A stretch of 48,888 nt of DNA from Dehalococcoidia bacterium (GTDB lineage: Bacteria > Chloroflexota > Dehalococcoidia > DSTF01 > WHTK01), in NCBI GenBank assembly GCA_035574915.1, contig DATLYJ010000071.1, forward strand, positions 1 to 48,888. Reading direction: 5' to 3'. The translations under genes were made by a program, and so were the position numbers. Of the stretch, positions 41,929 to 48,888 are shown one piece after another (the first letter of the stretch is position 1; each line of letters begins with the position of its first letter). The notes beneath the pieces were generated by a model, which did not search any database, had not been told where the DNA came from, and saw only the letters and a program-made list of their open reading frames with translations.

Positions 41929-43740
41929 ATGTCTTCAGGACAGGGTTACTGGACGCAGACTCTCGCGCGCCGCTTGAGCCGCCGGCGGGCGCTGGCGGCC
42001 GGGGCAGGCCTCAGTGCTGGCGCCGCGCTGGCGCTCGCCGGCTGCGGCGGCGGCAGCGACGGCGGCGCAAGCACTCAAGGCGAGTCCGGCCTCCTGGCGA
42101 AGGTTGAGGACTCCTCCAGCCGGGCGGTGCCGGGCGGCGTCTACCAGTCCTTCGAGGCGAACGACATCCAGGGCATGGACCCTTACGGAGGAAGCTCCGC
42201 CCGGGCCCAGTTCGTCTCCTACTTCTGCTACCCGCGGCTCGTGAAGACCAAGACCAGCTTCACGGGCACCCGGACGGAAGAGAAAGAGGGCGACCTGGCC
42301 GAAGGCTGGGAGTTCTCCGGGGACGGGCTCACCCTCACTTTCAAGCTCCGCCAGGGTGCGATCTGGGACCGGCGCGCGCCGACAAACGGCCGGGCCGTGG
42401 ATGCCGAGGACGTGCTCTTCAGCGCCGACCGCTTCCTGCGCCTGAGCCCGAACGCGAACAACTTCTTCAACTCCAAGAGCGAAGCTGCGCCTATCCTCTC
42501 GCTCTCGGCGCCGGACAGCCGCACGGTCGTCATGAAGCTGAAGTTCCCCTACGTGCCGCTCATAGCTACCCTGTCGCGCGCCCTGAACATCCAGATCATG
42601 CCCCGAGAGTCGGACGGCAAGTTTGACCCGAAGAACGAAGTGCGCGGCGCCGGCCCTTGGATGGTGTCCAACTACCAGGCCTCCACCATCATCGAGTTCC
42701 GGCGAAACCCCGACTGGTACGTGAAGGGCCGGCCTTTCCTCGAAGGGTGGAGCGCGCCCATCGTCCCCGAGTACCCCACACAGCTGGCGCAGTTCCGCGC
42801 CGGCAACATCTGGGGCGGCGTTGTCCGGCAGGAGGACATCCTCTCCGTAAAGCAGGACATCCCGGCCCTGAACCTCTTCAAAGGCGACTACGGTATCGGT
42901 ACGCCCGCCGTCTTCTTCGGCTTCCAGGGGCCCTTCAAGGACGCGCGCGTGCGCCAGGCGCTTTCCATGGCGATCGACCGCCAACTGCTCGCCGACACGC
43001 AATCGGACTCGGCGAAATTCCAGGCCGCCGGCCTCCCCAGCACCATCCGCCTCAACAACTTCATCGGCGCCGGCTGGGAAGGCTACTGGCTTGACCCGAC
43101 GGGCAAGGAAATGGGCGACGCCGCGAAGTACTTCCGGCTCGACCTCGCCGAGGCCCGCAAGCTCCTGAACGCCGCGGGCATAACGGGCAAGCTCAGCACG
43201 AAGCTCTTCTACCCGCACAACGGTTACGGCACGGTCTATCAGCAGTACGTCCAACTGCTCCATGGGATCATCCAGGAGAGCAACCTCTTCGACGTCCGCC
43301 TGAACCCCCTGGACTACCAGAGCGACTACATCCCGAACATCCACTTCGGCGGCCAGGCCATCGGGGCCTGGGATGGCATGGCGGTGACGCCCGCCGCCCA
43401 GGGCGACGAGGCCGGGCACCAACTGCTGGCCCAGTACCACTCCGGCGGCAACGCCTCACGCCAGCCCAAGGGCGAAGACCCCAGGCTGGACCAGATGATC
43501 GACGCCCAGATCCGGGAGACGGACGTAAACAAGCGAATCGCGATGATCAAGGACATTCAGCGCTACATGGTGACGACGATGATCGCGGTGCCCTTCCACT
43601 ACCAGGCGGCCGGGTTTGGCCTGAGCTGGCCCTGGGTGGGCAACGCCGGCGCCGTGCGCGGCGGCAACGTCCCGCCGACCGAGACCTACCCCTACCTCTG
43701 GTTCGACAAGGTGACGTATGACAAGGTAAAAGGCGCCTGA
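41929..43740 (+). CDS. ABC transporter solute-binding lipoprotein (SBP_bac_5 family)
   Basis: A 603-residue extracytoplasmic receptor. The N-terminus has a Tat motif (RRRALAAGAGL) and a lipobox ending in Cys39, so it is a Tat-exported lipoprotein. The mature protein has the family 5 peptide/nickel/oligosaccharide-binding motifs: LAEGWEFSGDGLTLTFKLRQ, GAIWDRRAPTNGRAVDAEDV, then GAGPWMVSNYQASTIIEFRR, VRQALSMAIDRQ and the late RIAMIKDIQRYM. The ligand may be a peptide or sugar chain; the LacI neighbour hints at a sugar. No permease or ATPase gene is present in the window, so it is an orphan receptor here. A strong hairpin terminator follows. Confidence 0.92.
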   Translation: MSSGQGYWTQTLARRLSRRRALAAGAGLSAGAALALAGCGGGSDGGASTQGESGLLAKVEDSSSRAVPGGVYQSFEANDIQGMDPYGGSSARAQFVSYFCYPRLVKTKTSFTGTRTEEKEGDLAEGWEFSGDGLTLTFKLRQGAIWDRRAPTNGRAVDAEDVLFSADRFLRLSPNANNFFNSKSEAAPILSLSAPDSRTVVMKLKFPYVPLIATLSRALNIQIMPRESDGKFDPKNEVRGAGPWMVSNYQASTIIEFRRNPDWYVKGRPFLEGWSAPIVPEYPTQLAQFRAGNIWGGVVRQEDILSVKQDIPALNLFKGDYGIGTPAVFFGFQGPFKDARVRQALSMAIDRQLLADTQSDSAKFQAAGLPSTIRLNNFIGAGWEGYWLDPTGKEMGDAAKYFRLDLAEARKLLNAAGITGKLSTKLFYPHNGYGTVYQQYVQLLHGIIQESNLFDVRLNPLDYQSDYIPNIHFGGQAIGAWDGMAVTPAAQGDEAGHQLLAQYHSGGNASRQPKGEDPRLDQMIDAQIRETDVNKRIAMIKDIQRYMVTTMIAVPFHYQAAGFGLSWPWVGNAGAVRGGNVPPTETYPYLWFDKVTYDKVKGA

Positions 43741-43761
43741 GGGCGGCCAGCGGTACGGCCC

Positions 43762-43792
43762 GGGCCCGGGCGGAGACATCCCGCCCGGGCCC
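43762..43792 (+). terminator. Strong hairpin after the solute-binding gene
   Basis: GGGCCCGGGCGG and CCGCCCGGGCCC form a perfect 12-bp stem with loop AGACATC, 21 bases past the stop. The downstream tract is C/T-rich without a long T-run. It also lies in front of the DinB-like gene. Confidence 0.75.
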
Positions 43793-43820
43793 CATTCTGC
43801 GCTTGTGAGGGCAGAGCGAT

Positions 43821-44351
43821 ATGGCGGAGCCAACCCACGCCGGACAGCTTTCTAACCTTCTCGCGCGCTTGCTCGCCACCTGCGGGCGGGCCATCGCGGA
43901 CTTGACGGTGGAGGAGATGCACGACACGCACGGCGGGCGGGCCAACTGCATCGCCTTCGACGTCTGGCACGTTGTCCGCACGGCGGACAACGTCATTCAC
44001 TTCGTGTTCGAGCGCGAGCAGCCGGTCTGGCTGAGCGCCGGCTTCCAGGAGAAATGGGGCCTGCCCAGGGTCTCTCAGGGCACGGGCATGGAGCCGCAGG
44101 AAGCTTTCGCGCTGCGCTTTCCCGAGCCGTCAGAGTTTCAGCGCTACATACAGGCAGTCTCAGAGGCCGTCGTGCCGAAGGTGGCGGCGATGAGCGATGC
44201 GTACCTCTCCTCCCTCGTGCGCATCGCGCCCTGGGGCGAGATCCCGCGCATGGAGGCGATTTCGCAGGTGTTGATCGCCCACGGCAACGGCCACCTCGGG
44301 CGCTGCGACCTGGCTCGCGCCCTCATAGGCAAGCCCGGGCTCGGTTACTAG
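43821..44351 (+). CDS. DinB-family protein
   Basis: A 176-residue four-helix-bundle protein of the DinB/YfiT-like group. The first helix pair (GQLSNLLARLLATCGRAIAD) is followed by AFDVWHVVRTADNVIHFVFE and later AHGNGHLGRCDLARALIGKP, with three His spaced as in the metal site of DinB members. These proteins include thiol S-transferases and many of unknown function; the reaction cannot be named. The ATG at 43821 follows GGGCAGAGCG. The gene is convergent with the sensor kinase, 8 bases apart, and separated from the upstream gene by a strong hairpin. Confidence 0.82.
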   Translation: MAEPTHAGQLSNLLARLLATCGRAIADLTVEEMHDTHGGRANCIAFDVWHVVRTADNVIHFVFEREQPVWLSAGFQEKWGLPRVSQGTGMEPQEAFALRFPEPSEFQRYIQAVSEAVVPKVAAMSDAYLSSLVRIAPWGEIPRMEAISQVLIAHGNGHLGRCDLARALIGKPGLGY

Positions 44352-44359
44352 CCGCCCCC

Positions 44360-45511
44360 TCAGCACGCCGCACGCGGGGCGGCGCCGTCCAGCGGCAGCT
44401 CGATCCTTACCAGGAGGCCGCCGCCAGGGCGGAGCAGGGCGCTGACCGAGCCGCCCTGCGCCTCCACCAGCCGCCGGGACACGGCGAGGCCCAGGCCGCT
44501 GCCCTTGGCGCCGCGCGCGCTCTCCGGCGAGCGGAAGAAGGGCTCGAAGATGCGGTCGAGGTCCTCCGCGGGCACGCCGGGTCCGCGGTCGCCTACCTCT
44601 ACGACGTAAGCCCCTTGCCTCCGCGCCACGCTGACGTCGATCGGCGACTCGGGGGGACTGTACTTGTGCGCGTTCGAGATCAGGTTCGCGAGCACCTGGC
44701 GCAGCATCACGGGTTCGGCGAGCACGGTGCTCTCGTCGCAGTCCAGGTCGATCCTCCGCCCGCTCAGCTTCAGGTCATCCGCCAGCGACTGGACGACATC
44801 GCGGACGTCGACGGCGGTCTTTTCGATCTCGCCACTGAGCTCGGTCCGGGCGATTGTAAGCAGTTCCTCGATGATCTCCTTCAGCCGCTCGGACTCATCG
44901 ACGACTGTCGCGAGGAGCTCCTGCTTCTCGTGGTCGTTCAGCCGGTCCGCGCGCGCCTGGAGGAGGCGGGCGCTGCCGTAGATCGAGGTGAGAGGCGAGC
45001 GCAGCTCGTGTGACACGAAGCCCACGAACTCGTCCTTCATCTGGTTGGAGCGACGGAGGTCGTCCTCCATCACCCGGCGCTCGTGGATGTCAGTCGTCGT
45101 GCCCACCCACTCGACGACCTCGCCCGCCTGGTTTCGCACCGGCACAGCGCGGTTAAGGTGCCAGCGATACTCCCCTGTCCGGCTGCGGAGGCGTATCTCA
45201 GCCTCGAAGGGCACGCCCTGCTTGACCGCCTGCAGCTGAGGCCCTCCAATCCGGCTCACGTCGTCAGGGTGCACCACCAGTTCGGCCACCTTGCGCCAGT
45301 TCGTCAGAGTGTCAGGGGTGATGCCGGTGTACTCGTAGAAGCTGCTACTGAACCAGGTCGGGACGCCACTTGGGTTAGCGTGGTAGACCATGGTAGGCAC
45401 GGCCGCGATGAGCGAGTCGTAGCGCTGGACGGCCTGGCGGAGGTCGTCCAGGGATGCGGTGTCAGGCGTCGATCTGCCGGGCGGCAGCACCCCGGGGCCC
45501 TGTGAACTCAT
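44360..45511 (-). CDS. PAS-domain sensor histidine kinase
   Basis: A 383-residue soluble kinase with no membrane helix. Residues about 22-140 are a PAS/PAC unit (YDSLIAAVPTMVYHANPSGV, then RSRTGEYRWHLNRAVPVRNQ and WVGTTTDIHERR). HisKA follows with the phospho-acceptor in FVGFVSHELRSPLTSIYGS. The HATPase domain has N box NLISNAHKYSP, G1 GDRGPGVP, F FEPFFR and G2 GSGLGLAVSRRLV. The signal is sensed in the cytoplasm. No response regulator is adjacent, so it is an orphan kinase. The ATG at 45511 was chosen because the PAS-linked region starts after it; a GTG 15 codons upstream is an alternative. Confidence 0.92.
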   Translation of the reverse strand: MSSQGPGVLPPGRSTPDTASLDDLRQAVQRYDSLIAAVPTMVYHANPSGVPTWFSSSFYEYTGITPDTLTNWRKVAELVVHPDDVSRIGGPQLQAVKQGVPFEAEIRLRSRTGEYRWHLNRAVPVRNQAGEVVEWVGTTTDIHERRVMEDDLRRSNQMKDEFVGFVSHELRSPLTSIYGSARLLQARADRLNDHEKQELLATVVDESERLKEIIEELLTIARTELSGEIEKTAVDVRDVVQSLADDLKLSGRRIDLDCDESTVLAEPVMLRQVLANLISNAHKYSPPESPIDVSVARRQGAYVVEVGDRGPGVPAEDLDRIFEPFFRSPESARGAKGSGLGLAVSRRLVEAQGGSVSALLRPGGGLLVRIELPLDGAAPRAAC

Positions 45512-45745
45512 GTGGGTCAGGTCATCCCTTCGAATGGGACCGGCTCTCACTCGCAAGCTTACGGCTTAATTTCAAAATCGCACGTGACGGCGCCTCTCAG
45601 ATCCATAACAACGCTCGCCCGCCCCAGACCGCGGGAAGAGCGGGCCAATTCGCAATGGTCTTGTAAAAGAGGGCGCCATGTGCCGTCCGAGGAATTGAGG
45701 CCCGGGGGTCTAGGTTAGTCCTGGACTCAGCGTCAGGAGGTACAG

Positions 45746-46447
45746 ATGGCAAAGATCGAAAAGAGCATCGAGGTCGAAGTCCCGCTGGAGACGGCGTACA
45801 ACCAGTGGACGCAGTTCGAGGAGTTCCCACGGTTCATGGAGGGCGTGCGTGAAGTCCGCCAGCTGGACGACGAACGCCTGGCCTGGGTAGCCGAAGTGGG
45901 CGGTGAGAGGAAGGAGTGGCTTGCCCGCATTACACGCCAGGTGCCCGACCAGGTCGTCGCCTGGGAGAGCGAAGGCGGCGTGCCCAACGCCGGCGTCGTG
46001 ACCTTCCACCGGCTGGGCGGATCGCGGACGGAAGTCAGCGTCCAGATGGACTACGAACCCGAGGACCTCAAGGAGGAAGTCGGCGACAAGCTCGGCTTCG
46101 CCGCCCGCCGGGTCGAGGGAGACCTCAAGCGGTTCAAGGAGTTCATCGAAGAACGGGGCGTCGAGACCGGCGCCTGGCGCGGGCGGATCGGGCCCGAGGG
46201 CGTTTCCGGCCGCGAGCCGTACGAGAAGAAGGACTACAGCGCCGAGGGTACATTCACCCCCGGCGAGGCCCGCACCGGGCCGGCAGAGGGCCGCGGCCCG
46301 GGCGAGGAAAGCCCGCGCGCCGGCAGCATCGAGCGCCGCGACGTGGGGACCGGCCCCGAGACCGCGGACACGCCGCTTGGCGACACGCGAGAGATCGGAC
46401 GGCGGGACGACTACGGCAGCGAGGGCTCGGGCGGCACGCACCACTGA
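45746..46447 (+). CDS. SRPBCC-family protein with disordered tail
   Basis: A 233-residue protein. Residues 1-140 form a START/SRPBCC (cyclase/dehydrase-like) ligand-binding fold (KIEKSIEVEVPLETAYNQWT, EEFPRFMEGVREVRQLDDER, EGGVPNAGVVTFHRLGGSRT, AARRVEGDLKRFKEFIEER). Residues about 145-233 are a polar, Gly/Glu/Arg-rich tail with no hydrophobic core, probably disordered. Proteins of this class are called cyclase/dehydrase or COQ10-like; the ligand is unknown. The ATG has AGGAGG about 6 bases upstream, and TAGGTT (45711-45716) may be the -10. It converges on the hemerythrin gene with a shared terminator. Confidence 0.85.
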   Translation: MAKIEKSIEVEVPLETAYNQWTQFEEFPRFMEGVREVRQLDDERLAWVAEVGGERKEWLARITRQVPDQVVAWESEGGVPNAGVVTFHRLGGSRTEVSVQMDYEPEDLKEEVGDKLGFAARRVEGDLKRFKEFIEERGVETGAWRGRIGPEGVSGREPYEKKDYSAEGTFTPGEARTGPAEGRGPGEESPRAGSIERRDVGTGPETADTPLGDTREIGRRDDYGSEGSGGTHH

Positions 46448-46489
46448 GGCTCGAGTGAGGCGCGCTTAAACCGGCCCGAACCGAGAACA

Positions 46490-46521
46490 GGAAGGAGGGC
46501 GGCCGTGGCCGCCCTCCTTCC
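46490..46521. terminator. Bidirectional terminator between SRPBCC and hemerythrin genes
   Basis: GGAAGGAGGGCGGCC and GGCCGCCCTCCTTCC form a perfect 15-bp stem with a 2-base loop. On the plus strand TTCCTTTG follows; on the minus strand TGTTC follows. It separates two convergent genes. Confidence 0.85.
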
Positions 46522-46539
46522 TTCCTTTGTCCCGAGAGT

Positions 46540-47184
46540 CTATCGCGACCGGCTTCGGGACGAGCTCGACGAGCGGGTGCGGGAGCGCGCGCTCGTTGCC
46601 CGGCTCGAGCGGCCGCCAGTCGACGCCTTCGACCGCGAGCGTGAGCCATTGGTCGCCCGCGGCCGGCCGTCGAACTGCCCGAGGAGCTTCTGCTTGCGCT
46701 CCATCATCTGATCGCCCAGTTCCTCGTAGCGCGCGCCGAGGTACTGCCTGGCCTTAGGCAGCATTTCGCCTTCCTCTTCGCGGATGTGGTGTTTCACGTT
46801 TTCGGCCAACACCGTGAACTTCGCCGGGTAGTGCGGGTCCTGGGGTCTCATCTTGAGGATCTCGTCGATGAGCAGGTCGACGACGTGGTGCTCTTCCTCG
46901 GCCTCGTTGAGGATCTCCTCCGTCTCCTGGCCGCGGCGCATGGCCGGGTAGAACAACTCCTCTTCCAGCATTGTGTGGATCTGGAGCTCCATGATCGCCG
47001 CGTCGGAGATGGCCTTCATGCGCTCAGGGCTGTCCTTCGCTTCCTCGAACTGCTGGAACAACGCCTGCACCTTCTGGTGGTCTTCCTTCAGCATCTGGAC
47101 TGGGTCCAACCTATCGCCTCCTTCTCTGGACTCCTGGATGGCCTGCACCGCGAGACCCCTGAGCTCGCCAGGGCGCGGCGGCAT
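46540..47184 (-). CDS. Hemerythrin-domain protein with Ser/Arg-rich tail
   Basis: A 214-residue protein. Residues about 25-150 are a hemerythrin-like di-iron four-helix bundle: His36 in KEDHQKV, the His70/Glu74 pair in QIHTMLEEELF, His99-100 in EEHHVVD and the His132-133/Glu137 set in VKHHIREEEGEM. It could bind oxygen or iron, or handle nitrosative stress. Residues about 175-214 are an unusually basic, Ser/Arg-rich low-complexity tail with no fold, possibly DNA-, RNA- or phosphate-binding. The ATG at 47184 was chosen; the frame continues upstream without conservation. It is convergent with the SRPBCC gene. Confidence 0.85.
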   Translation of the reverse strand: MPPRPGELRGLAVQAIQESREGGDRLDPVQMLKEDHQKVQALFQQFEEAKDSPERMKAISDAAIMELQIHTMLEEELFYPAMRRGQETEEILNEAEEEHHVVDLLIDEILKMRPQDPHYPAKFTVLAENVKHHIREEEGEMLPKARQYLGARYEELGDQMMERKQKLLGQFDGRPRATNGSRSRSKASTGGRSSRATSARSRTRSSSSSRSRSR

Positions 47185-47369
47185 GGCTCCAGAGTGACCC
47201 GCGCCCTCTGCCAAACACATAAAGGCCAGGGCGAAGGCGCTTACGTTGCTGGAAGGAGAGGGCAGCCGGGCGAAATTGCGCGCCCGTCCGCGATGCAGGA
47301 ACATGCCGGAAGGCGCCCGCCGGCCGCGGCGGTCCGGCTGGATCAGGGGCGCCGAAAGGGAGGACAAGG

Positions 47370-48152
47370 GTGAGAATCGCGCGCTTCGAACATCAGGGCT
47401 CCGTCTCCTACGGGCTCGTCGAGGGGGACAGCATCACGCCGATCGAGGGCGACCTCTTCGGCGAACGGCGGCCCTCCGGCGCCCCGTTGCCCCTCCGGGC
47501 CGTGAAGCTGCTGGCGCCCGTTGTGCCGCGTCAGATGCTGGCGGTGGCGCGCAACTACGCGAGCCACCTTGGCGAGCAGCCCGCCTCTCCCCGGCCGGAG
47601 ATCTTCGTGAAGGCCAACTCCTGCCTTGCCGACCCGGAGCAGCCGATCATCCTGCCCGGCGGCGCCGAGCGCGTCGACTACGAGGGGGAGCTGGTGGTCG
47701 TGATCGGCCGGACATGCAAGAAGGTCAGGGTCGAGGAGGCGCTCGACTACGTCTTCGGCTACACCTGCGGCAATGACGTCAGCGCCCGCGATTGGCAGCG
47801 CGGCGACACGCAGTGGTTCCGTGGCAAATCCTGCGACACCTTCGGGCCCATCGGCCCCTGGATCGTCGACGGCCTCGACCCGACGGACCTGCACCTTTCC
47901 ACCCGGCTCAACGGCGAGGAGGTGCAGCGCTGCAACACCGGCGAGATGATCAACAGCGTGGCGGAGACCATCAGCTTCATCAGCCAGGTGTGCACTCTGC
48001 ATCCGGGCGACGTGATCTTCACCGGCACCTCGGGCCAGCCGCGGCCCATGAAGCCCGGGGACGTTGTCGAAGTGGAGGTGGAGGAGATCGGCGTGCTGCG
48101 TAACCCGGTGGCCGCAGACCCCATAGCGCCGACGTGGCAGGACCGGCGCTGA
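47370..48152 (+). CDS. Fumarylacetoacetate hydrolase-family protein
   Basis: A 260-residue enzyme of the FAH superfamily, which cleaves or decarboxylates 2-keto-4-acyl acids with a Mg ion. The core motifs are VARNYASHLGE, EIFVKANSCL, the metal-site EGELVVVIGR with Glu residues, NDVSARDWQ with Asp, KSCDTFGPIGPWIV and TISFISQVCTLHPGDVIFTGT. It looks complete and close to the 2-hydroxyhepta-2,4-diene-1,7-dioate isomerase/acylpyruvase group, but its substrate is uncertain. GTG 47370 has GGGAGGA about 6 bases upstream. The stop at 48150-48152 lies just beyond the 3' end of the truncated CoA-transferase remnant on the other strand. Confidence 0.92.
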   Translation: MRIARFEHQGSVSYGLVEGDSITPIEGDLFGERRPSGAPLPLRAVKLLAPVVPRQMLAVARNYASHLGEQPASPRPEIFVKANSCLADPEQPIILPGGAERVDYEGELVVVIGRTCKKVRVEEALDYVFGYTCGNDVSARDWQRGDTQWFRGKSCDTFGPIGPWIVDGLDPTDLHLSTRLNGEEVQRCNTGEMINSVAETISFISQVCTLHPGDVIFTGTSGQPRPMKPGDVVEVEVEEIGVLRNPVAADPIAPTWQDRR

Positions 48153-48173
48153 GGCCCCGCGGCGGTTGAAGCC

Positions 48174-48435
48174 ATAAATCACGCCCCCTTGGGCGAGCGC
48201 GAGCAGGTCCGCCGCCGGCAGGCCAAGCTCCTCGACGTAGACCTCGAAGTTGTGCTCGCCGAGCAGGGGTGCGCGGCACCGGAACTCGAGCGGCGTGTCG
48301 CTGAAGATGTACGGGGCGCCGGATACAGTACCTTCCGCCCTCCGGGGCGAGGATGCGGGTCGCCTGCGGCCCCGCGACGATCCAGGAGAAGTCGACCACC
48401 CTCACGCCGTCGAGCGGCAGCGGCAGCCCGCTCAT
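48174..48435 (-). pseudogene. CaiB/BaiF CoA-transferase with its middle deleted
   Basis: The minus strand starts with a clean N-terminus (MSGLPLPLDGVRVVDFSWIV, then AGPQATRILA). After about 31 codons it jumps, with a frame change, to the C-terminal end of the same family (SGAPYIFSDTPLEFRCRAPL, then GEHNFEVYVEELGLPAADLL and LALAQGGVI). Roughly 300-350 central residues, including the catalytic Asp, are missing. No stop codon in the C-terminal frame lies in the expected place; it runs into the antisense of the FAH gene. The remnant cannot be a working enzyme. Either a real deletion or an assembly join could cause this. It follows the SDR gene on the same strand, 74 bases away. Confidence 0.75.
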
Positions 48436-48509
48436 GGGTGGCGCGGTTCGCCCCGTCTGGGGCCGGCGGCTTGCCCGGGCCGGGGATAGCGTTGACGCCG
48501 GCTGGCGCC

Positions 48510-48888
48510 TCAGGCCGTGGCGGCCGCCGGCCGGCCCGGGACCTCGATGTCGGGCGCCGGCGGCGCCGGGTTCGTTGTGCCCTGGAGCAGATAGCGCGGC
48601 ACCATCTCGTCCAACTCTTCCAGGGTCCACATACCGGGCTTGTAGATGGTCCTGAAGGCGACTGGATGGTTCAGGATCGAGACCTGACCGCCCTGAACGC
48701 CGAATATCTGGCCGTTGATGTTCCAGGCGTAGTCCGTGCAGAGAAAGCAAACCATCGGCGCGATCATGTCCGGCGACATCATCTGCATGCCGGGCAGCTG
48801 GGCCAGAGCGGGGGCCGCTGGGGCCGCTGGGGCTACTGGCGCCGCTGGCGCCTGTTGCGCTGCTGGCGCTCCCCCGGGCGCCGGCCCT
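48510..48888 (-). CDS. Short-chain dehydrogenase C-terminal part, cut by the window edge
   Basis: About 126 codons are visible, reading from the right edge with no start in the window. A Pro/Ala-rich linker (residues coded at 48789-48887) leads into AQLPGMQMMSPDMIAPMVCF, then LCTDYAWNINGQIFGVQGGQ and VSILNHP. This is the C-terminal third of an SDR (Rossmann-fold oxidoreductase), where the DxxWNINGQ segment is the substrate-loop region. The rest (KPGMWTLEELDEMVPRYLLQ) is also seen in SDRs from this lineage. The catalytic Ser-Tyr-Lys part lies outside. It was probably the first gene of an operon with the truncated CoA-transferase, a pairing typical of acyl-CoA metabolism (inference). Confidence 0.8.
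   Translation of the reverse strand, partial: GPAPGGAPAAQQAPAAPVAPAAPAAPALAQLPGMQMMSPDMIAPMVCFLCTDYAWNINGQIFGVQGGQVSILNHPVAFRTIYKPGMWTLEELDEMVPRYLLQGTTNPAPPAPDIEVPGRPAAATA
48811..48880. repeat. Imperfect tandem repeat coding a Pro/Ala linker
   Basis: Units of the form GCTGGGGCC and variants (GCTGGCGCC, GCTACTGGC) repeat through this stretch at the edge. On the minus strand they encode Ala-Pro-rich residues. It is probably a codon-repetition effect, not a mobile repeat. Confidence 0.45.

Noticed and set aside
47370-48152. The FAH-family gene as part of a homogentisate pathway
   Set aside because: No homogentisate dioxygenase or maleylacetoacetate isomerase is near, and the family is broad.
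48811-48880. A CRISPR or minisatellite at the right edge
   Set aside because: The units are very short, unspaced and in frame with a Pro/Ala linker of an SDR gene.

Overview
The window is GC-rich (roughly two thirds G+C by eye) and densely coded, with many ATGA-type overlaps, GTG and TTG starts, Tat-dependent lipoproteins, CaiB/BaiF CoA-transferases, GerW-like and DUF2207 proteins, and a eukaryotic-like type 2 isoleucyl-tRNA synthetase. My best inference is a chromosomal segment of a Chloroflexota bacterium (Dehalococcoidia-like) or a close high-GC relative, possibly from a metagenome. No rRNA, CRISPR array, phage or insertion sequence was seen.

Layout. 1-2.1 kb: end of folD, an FmdB-type zinc ribbon protein, D-aminoacyl-tRNA deacylase and a small P-loop kinase. 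2.2-4.8 kb: nadB-nadC, behind a palindrome that overlaps its -10 box. 4.8-10.6 kb: an alpha/beta hydrolase coupled to a first KAS II (fabF), a CoA-transferase, an MFS exporter and a SnoaL/zinc-ribbon fusion. 10.7-18.7 kb, all minus strand: a STAND ATPase regulator, a second KAS II, a CNB-FHA-ABC-2 transporter and a CNB-patatin phospholipase. This is the most system-like block: a candidate signal-gated lipid synthesis, remodelling and export module. 18.8-20.5 kb: coupled 2Fe-2S and 7Fe ferredoxins and a LysR regulator. 20.5-24.1 kb: a GerW-like pair, a DUF6458-type protein, a ferric-reductase-like membrane pair, an unknown protein and a second small kinase.

24.4-32.2 kb: typA, adenosine deaminase, a DUF7309-like gene bracketed by a 25-bp direct repeat, and ileS with a GVHH signature in place of HIGH behind a structured leader of about 255 nt. 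32.3-38.4 kb: an epoxide-hydrolase-like protein, a secreted intradiol dioxygenase, two exported unknowns, an FtsB-like protein, a DUF2207 protein, tRNA-Arg, a duplicated-domain membrane protein and tRNA-His. 38.6-48.9 kb: flavin reductase, PLP aminotransferase, a LacI regulator beside a solute-binding lipoprotein with a LacI-type operator at its start site, DinB protein, sensor kinase, SRPBCC protein, hemerythrin, FAH-family hydrolase, a CoA-transferase missing its whole middle, and the end of an SDR gene.

Across the window many genes have a -10 element of the form (T)GCTANNNT. In several it sits 6-9 bases before the start codon with no Shine-Dalgarno, which suggests leaderless transcripts. 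All functions are read from sequence motifs and family memory; no search or fold calculation was run.
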